Below, piece by piece: positions 61,412-64,000 of a stretch of 64,000 nucleotides of DNA. Origin of the DNA: Phycicoccus jejuensis. Its GTDB lineage: Bacteria > Actinomycetota > Actinomycetes > Actinomycetales > Dermatophilaceae. The notes under the pieces were generated by a model that did not search any database, was not told the DNA's origin, and saw only the letters and a program-made list of their open reading frames with translations. Made by a program: the position numbers and the translations under genes. Numbering within the stretch: position 1 is the first letter of the stretch; every line of letters begins with the position of its first letter. The stretch spans positions 203,607 to 267,606 of the forward strand of contig NZ_JOEE01000006.1 of assembly GCF_000720925.1 (NCBI RefSeq), given 5' to 3'.

Positions 61412-62680
61412 CTAAGGCGGCGTTTCAGGTGGTGGCCGGTCGGCTGGGCGCGTCATTGCCGTTGATCGGGTGCTCAGGGATTGACCGAGCCGAGTGATGG
61501 CTTGGGTCAGGATCTGCGGGTTGGTTGCGAAGTTCAGGCGGACATGGTCTTGCCCGCCCGTTCCGAAGACATGCCCTGAGCTCAGCGCGACTCGGGCGTG
61601 GTCGAGGAAGTAGCGGGCGGGACCGGATAGGTCGCTCACGATTGCCGGCCCGTGAGGCGCCGGCTCGGTGGTCAGGCGCAGCGGGCTGCAGTCGATCCAG
61701 GCCAGGTAGGTGCTCTCGGGTCGCAGGTGGTCAACGGTAGGGAGGTGCTCGTGGAGCAGTTTGGCGAGGAGGTCGCGGTTGGCGGTGAGGTCAACCAGGA
61801 GGTCGTCCAGCCACTCGCTCGCGTCACGGAAGGCGGCGGTGTGGGCGATGACACCCAGGTGGCTGGGTCCGTGGCTGATCTCCTCGGGCATCCGCGCCAG
61901 GTCGGTGGCCGCGGTGGGTCCGGCTACCACGACCGCGGCCTTGAGGCCGGCCAGGTTCCAGGCCTTGGTTGCGGAGAACAGCGCGAAGGCGTCGTCGGAC
62001 CCGTCGACGCTGAGGTACGGGGTGAAGGTGGCGCCGTCCAGGACCAGCGGGGCGTGGATCTCGTCGGAGATGACTCGCACGCCGTGCAGCTGGGCCAGTG
62101 CGGCGACGCACTCCAGCTCGGTGCGAGTGTGCGCGACCCCGGTGGGGTTGTGCGGGTTGGACATGAGGAAGACGGGGTTCGAACACGCGACGCGCGCCCG
62201 CCGGAAGGCGACGTCGAGGTTGTCGATGTCCAGGCGCCCGTCGGGGGTCAGCGGCGCCTCGGCGATCCGTCGGTCGGCGTGGGTGACGAAGGCGAAGAAC
62301 GGCGCGTAGACCGGCGGACACACCACGACGACGTCGCGCGGTTGAGTGATCAGGCGCAGGATCTCCACGACCCCCGCCATCACGTCGGGTACCACTGCGG
62401 TGTGCGCCACGTCCAGGCCGCGCCACGACCAGCGCCGTGCTGCGAAGTCGCTGACGGCCTCGGCGTACCGGGTGCCGGTCGCGTACCCGGTGTCGCCACG
62501 TCCGATGGCCTCCTCCAACGCCGTGGCGATTTGCGGCGCCAGTAGCACGTCCATCTCGGCCACCCACAGCGGCAGCACGTCCTCTGGATGAGTGCGCCAT
62601 TTCATGCTGGTGCGCTGCCGCAGGTCGTCCAGGGACAGCTGGGTCAGGGGGCTTGCTGGGGCAGTGGTGGTCTCGCTCAT
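61412..62680 (-). CDS. MalY/PatB-type PLP aminotransferase (C-S lyase)
   Basis: A 422-residue fold-type I PLP enzyme. It has the family opening [20 protein letters not shown] (KW-x5 then WVAEMD), [53 protein letters not shown] (the Asp that binds the pyridine nitrogen) and the Schiff-base Lys in [18 protein letters not shown]. Relatives are cystathionine beta-lyases/cysteine-S-conjugate lyases that release thiols, or aminotransferases. ATG 62680 lies eight bases behind a minus-strand TACGGT, so it is near leaderless. It is divergent from an Lrp-type regulator that probably controls it. Confidence 0.9.
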   Translation of the reverse strand: MSETTTAPASPLTQLSLDDLRQRTSMKWRTHPEDVLPLWVAEMDVLLAPQIATALEEAIGRGDTGYATGTRYAEAVSDFAARRWSWRGLDVAHTAVVPDVMAGVVEILRLITQPRDVVVVCPPVYAPFFAFVTHADRRIAEAPLTPDGRLDIDNLDVAFRRARVACSNPVFLMSNPHNPTGVAHTRTELECVAALAQLHGVRVISDEIHAPLVLDGATFTPYLSVDGSDDAFALFSATKAWNLAGLKAAVVVAGPTAATDLARMPEEISHGPSHLGVIAHTAAFRDASEWLDDLLVDLTANRDLLAKLLHEHLPTVDHLRPESTYLAWIDCSPLRLTTEPAPHGPAIVSDLSGPARYFLDHARVALSSGHVFGTGGQDHVRLNFATNPQILTQAITRLGQSLSTRSTAMTRPADRPPPETPP

Positions 62681-62744
62681 GCTCAGCAACCGTACGCATA
62701 TTCTCGGACCAAGTGTTTGCCTTCTTGGCGCGAACGACCGGGTG

Positions 62745-62751
62745 TATAGAT
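62745..62751 (+). promoter_or_regulatory. -10 region of the lrp-like gene
   Basis: TATAGAT ends six bases before the GTG start, again a leaderless layout, within a 77-base divergent gap (62681-62757) where the regulator probably binds. Confidence 0.5.
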
Positions 62752-62757
62752 AGGTTC

Positions 62758-63210
62758 GTGACCATTGACGCCATTGACCGCAAGATTCTTGCTGTGCTGC
62801 AGTCGGATGGGCGGATCACGGTGACTGACCTCGCCCGGCAGGTGAACCTCAGCGTCTCGCGATGCCTGCGCCGGCTGCGCGAGCTGGAGTCTGCCGCCGT
62901 GATCCTCGGCTACCGCGCGGAGGTGGACGGCGATGCCCTCGACGTCGGGTTCGAGGCCCTGCTGTTCGTCACCCTGCAGGACGTCAGCCGCCTTGACGAG
63001 TTCGACGAGCAGCTCGCGGCCATCCCCAACGTCGTGGAAGCCCAACGTCTGTTCGGAGAACCCGACTGCCTGATCCGGGTGGTCACCAAGGACCTCGCCT
63101 CCTACCAGCAGCTCTACGAGCAGCGACTCAGCCGCCTGCCGGGTGTCCAGCGGATCAGTTCCACGATCATCATCAAGGACGTCGTCCCCCGTCGCCCCCT
63201 GCCAACCTGA
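62758..63210 (+). CDS. Lrp/AsnC-family regulator
   Basis: A 150-residue regulator. The helix-turn-helix is [20 protein letters not shown] with [20 protein letters not shown]. The C-terminal RAM/AsnC ligand domain has [40 protein letters not shown] and the closing strand [12 protein letters not shown]. The ligand is likely an amino acid. GTG 62758 (TIDAIDRK) gives the normal length, and the in-frame codon 105 bases upstream lies inside the divergent gene. It probably senses a substrate or product of the adjacent MalY-type enzyme. Confidence 0.92.
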   Translation: MTIDAIDRKILAVLQSDGRITVTDLARQVNLSVSRCLRRLRELESAAVILGYRAEVDGDALDVGFEALLFVTLQDVSRLDEFDEQLAAIPNVVEAQRLFGEPDCLIRVVTKDLASYQQLYEQRLSRLPGVQRISSTIIIKDVVPRRPLPT

Positions 63211-63326
63211 CCACTGTGGTGACGTCCTTATCCGGACACGGCCCACCCGGGGGCGAACCTGGCGCCTTTGGTTTGGGGAAGCCCTGACCGGCGAGTCCGC
63301 CGCCGCCGCGTGAGCGGGAGCGTGGG

Positions 63327-63440
63327 TCAGTAGACGGTGTAGCCGCCGTCGATGACCAGGACGCTCCCGGTGATGAAGCTGACGGCGTCCGAGGCGAGGA
63401 AGACCACCGATGGGCTCACCTCGTCGGGCGTGGCGGTCCA
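63327..63440 (-). pseudogene. SDR dehydrogenase, C-terminal remnant
   Basis: About 38 codons that read as the end of a classical SDR: TPDEVSPSVVFLASDAVSFI followed by TGSVLVIDGGYTVY and a stop. The body of the gene is missing. Upstream the DNA changes within a few bases into the 3' end of an EamA transporter in another frame, so the SDR gene has been cut by a deletion or rearrangement. The junction lies between about 63435 and 63449. Confidence 0.75.
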
Positions 63441-63442
63441 GT

Positions 63443-64000
63443 TCAAGCGGGCGCGGGATTCTCCTCGACGGGTCGAAGGGCCACTACGGCGGCCAGGATC
63501 AGCGCGCCACCCAGCAGCGCCGCTGGGGGCAGTCGCTCGTCGAGCAGCACCGCGGCGAGGAGCGCCGCCGACAAGGGCTCGACGAGCGTGGCCACTGTTG
63601 CGGCCGAGCCCGAGGTCGTTCGCAGCCCCGCGTACAACAGGCCGTAGGACACAGCCATCGTCGCCACTCCCAGGTACACCAGGAGCAGCAGGGAGGTTGG
63701 GTCCGCGCTGGCGACCGGCTGGTTGGTCACCGCAGCGATGACCAGGAACGGGAGAAGTGCGACGGCACCGATCGTGGTGGCGCACGTGGTTAGGGCCACG
63801 GGGTCCACCCGCTGGGCCAAGGTATGCCCGAGAACGGTGGTCGCGGCGTAGGTCGCACCGGCCGCGACGGAAAGCACCAGTCCTAGCGTCGTCGTGTCGT
63901 TGCCCTCCCTGGCGGGTCCGTGCCCGGCGGTGAGACTGATCAAGACCAGTCCGACGAGCGCAGCCGCGAGCACGGCCACCTCTCGCAGGGACGGGGGGGG
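63443..64000 (-). CDS. EamA/DMT family transporter, C-terminal part (partial)
   Basis: About 180 residues at the right edge. The second EamA repeat is visible: TTLGLVLSVAAGATYAATTV, LLPFLVIAAVTNQPVASADP, GVATMAVSYGLLYAGLRTTS and TLVEPLSAALLAAVLLDERL with the conserved Glu-Pro. Proteins of this family have ten helices and about 290-300 residues and export amino acids or metabolites. The frame is open to the window end (SLREVAVL), so the start lies outside. The gene meets the SDR remnant at its 3' end. Confidence 0.85.
   Translation of the reverse strand, partial: PPPSLREVAVLAAALVGLVLISLTAGHGPAREGNDTTTLGLVLSVAAGATYAATTVLGHTLAQRVDPVALTTCATTIGAVALLPFLVIAAVTNQPVASADPTSLLLLVYLGVATMAVSYGLLYAGLRTTSGSAATVATLVEPLSAALLAAVLLDERLPPAALLGGALILAAVVALRPVEENPAPA

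Noticed and set aside
61216..61497. 93-codon plus-strand frame in the gap before the malY-like gene
   Set aside because: No ribosome site or motif, and it runs into the 3' end of the aminotransferase gene.
62166..62178. GGGGTTCGAA in the malY-like gene resembling the tRNA-Ala T-loop (possible attR)
   Set aside because: The match is about ten bases and stops before the acceptor part; it lies inside an intact conserved gene.

Overview
The window is about 74% GC, has many GTG starts, and carries actinobacterial hallmarks: ANTAR regulators, a DtxR/IdeR-type regulator, a SigB/SigF-type sigma factor relative, a c-di-AMP riboswitch before an NlpC/P60 hydrolase, and the UGPase-MoeA/Glp-RimJ-GlpR division cluster. 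Many genes start 6-8 nt after a TANNNT -10 box, so they are probably leaderless. I infer a Micrococcales actinobacterium, perhaps Intrasporangiaceae; the genus is a guess. All calls rest on reading the sequence; no database search was run.

Layout. 1-5.5 kb: end of an MFS exporter, pdxH, a HEAT-repeat protein, a thioesterase-like/SDR gene pair, an MFS transporter and a DtxR-family regulator. 5.6-15.1 kb: two secreted cell-wall proteins (the second under a ydaO/c-di-AMP riboswitch), a DUF3253-like protein, an ABC exporter, a CrtI-like oxidoreductase, an SRPBCC protein, a SigF-like protein lacking its promoter-reading regions, and two ANTAR regulators. 15.2-24.0 kb: one minus-strand run lctP-lutA-lutB-lutC-ppsR-ppsA, taking lactate in, oxidising it to pyruvate and making PEP, facing a FadR-type regulator with three palindromic operators between them. 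24.2-34.6 kb: a LuxR-type regulator, three overlapping glycosyltransferase genes, and three c-di-GMP enzymes. 35.2-46.3 kb: tRNA-Arg(CCT) with copies of its 3' end nearby, an MFS transporter, a tandem repeat array, a giant DUF4011-helicase-nuclease protein with a defective Walker A, mscL, a SAF-domain protein, FmdB, an ABC exporter pair and a K+/H+ antiporter. 46.4-56.4 kb: penicillin acylase family hydrolase, 5-formyl-THF cyclo-ligase, UGPase-moeA-moaC-mog-rimJ-glpR, and an AI-2E family permease.

56.5-64.0 kb is accessory. tRNA-Ala(CGC) is followed by the int-xis-rep module of an actinomycete integrative element (pSAM2/AICE type). The integrase is split by a one-base frameshift, no transfer gene follows, and no second att copy is visible. 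Beyond it lie a small membrane protein, a phosphotransferase, a divergent MalY-type aminotransferase/Lrp pair, a decayed SDR tail and the end of an EamA transporter. The sequence stops in a run of G, which looks like a contig end.

The strongest biological stories are the lactate-to-PEP operon, the helicase-nuclease protein without its ATP-binding lysine, the sigma factor with an internal deletion, the gephyrin-like division locus carrying moaC and mog, and the decaying mobile element. The c-di-GMP cluster, the dispersed palindromes and the leaderless promoters add secondary observations.
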